The notes under the pieces: generated by a model
What the model saw: the letters and a program-made list of their open reading frames with translations, nothing else
What the model was told of the DNA's origin: nothing
Database searches by the model: none
Program-made: the position numbers and the translations under genes
In this document: piece after piece, positions 12,046 through 12,135 of the stretch
Numbering within the stretch: the stretch's first letter is position 1
How the letters are laid out: each line of letters starts with the position of its first letter
Source of the DNA: an uncultured Bacteroidales bacterium
Lineage (GTDB): Bacteria > Bacteroidota > Bacteroidia > Bacteroidales > P3
DNA: 12,135 nt
Direction: 5' to 3'
Assembly: GCA_937915785.1 (NCBI GenBank)
Contig: CALGGY010000086.1
Span: 1-12,135, forward strand

Positions 12046-12135
12046 CAAGCCCTTGGTTCTTCAAATTTTTCTATTTTTTCCCAATAGTGTCCAAAACGTT
12101 TTTTCTAAAATATAGTTGATAAAATAAAATGGGAG

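Overview
The window looks like chromosomal DNA of a Bacteroidota species, most likely order Bacteroidales. The main sign is the promoter style: several copies of the Bacteroidetes -7 box TAnnTTTG (mostly TATCTTTG), two of them with a TTTG-like -33 box 19-20 bases upstream on the + strand and one on the - strand, together with weak Shine-Dalgarno sequences. Protein-level signs agree: a short lysine-type SerA, a PdxA with the GDINGVGYE variant, DUF4476 domains and a S23/IVS four-helix bundle gene. Everything is normal housekeeping chromosome except for short inserted repeats and one small accessory gene.

Layout. 1-408 (-): 5' part of a secreted CAP/SCP-domain protein that runs off the left edge. 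665-1774 (+): serC. 1775-2267: a roughly 0.5 kb insert-like segment holding a four-helix bundle (23S rRNA intervening-sequence family) gene broken by a frameshift at an A7 run, bracketed by 7-bp tandem arrays in inverted orientation. 2268-3188 (+): serA, then a hairpin terminator. 3255-3327 (+): tRNA-Ala(CGC). 3507-4571 (+): a protein with two tandem DUF4476 domains. 4572-4863: no recognised gene, one strong hairpin. 4949-5974 (+): pdxA with a promoter and a hairpin at the 5' end of its mRNA. 6001-8790 (+): polA, apparently co-transcribed with pdxA. 8801-8913: three further families of 7-bp tandem repeats between the convergent polA and mreB. 8994-10025 (-): mreB, with a good intrinsic terminator. 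10134-11657 (-): purH with its own promoter. 11658-12135: purH leader, a hairpin terminator, a possible promoter for a gene beginning at the right edge, and no gene I can support.

How the genes work together. SerA and SerC catalyse the first two steps of serine synthesis from 3-phosphoglycerate. SerC also serves the DXP-dependent pyridoxal phosphate pathway, and PdxA, a few kilobases away, catalyses the next step of that pathway; SerC itself needs PLP. PolA, MreB and PurH are general housekeeping (DNA repair, cell shape, last two steps of IMP synthesis).

The most interesting material is (1) the four-helix bundle gene between heptamer arrays wedged between serC and serA, together with unrelated heptamer arrays elsewhere in the window, and (2) a PolA whose proofreading domain has lost every catalytic carboxylate and whose linker carries two sliding-clamp-binding-like motifs. 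No CRISPR array, IS element, phage gene or defence system was found.
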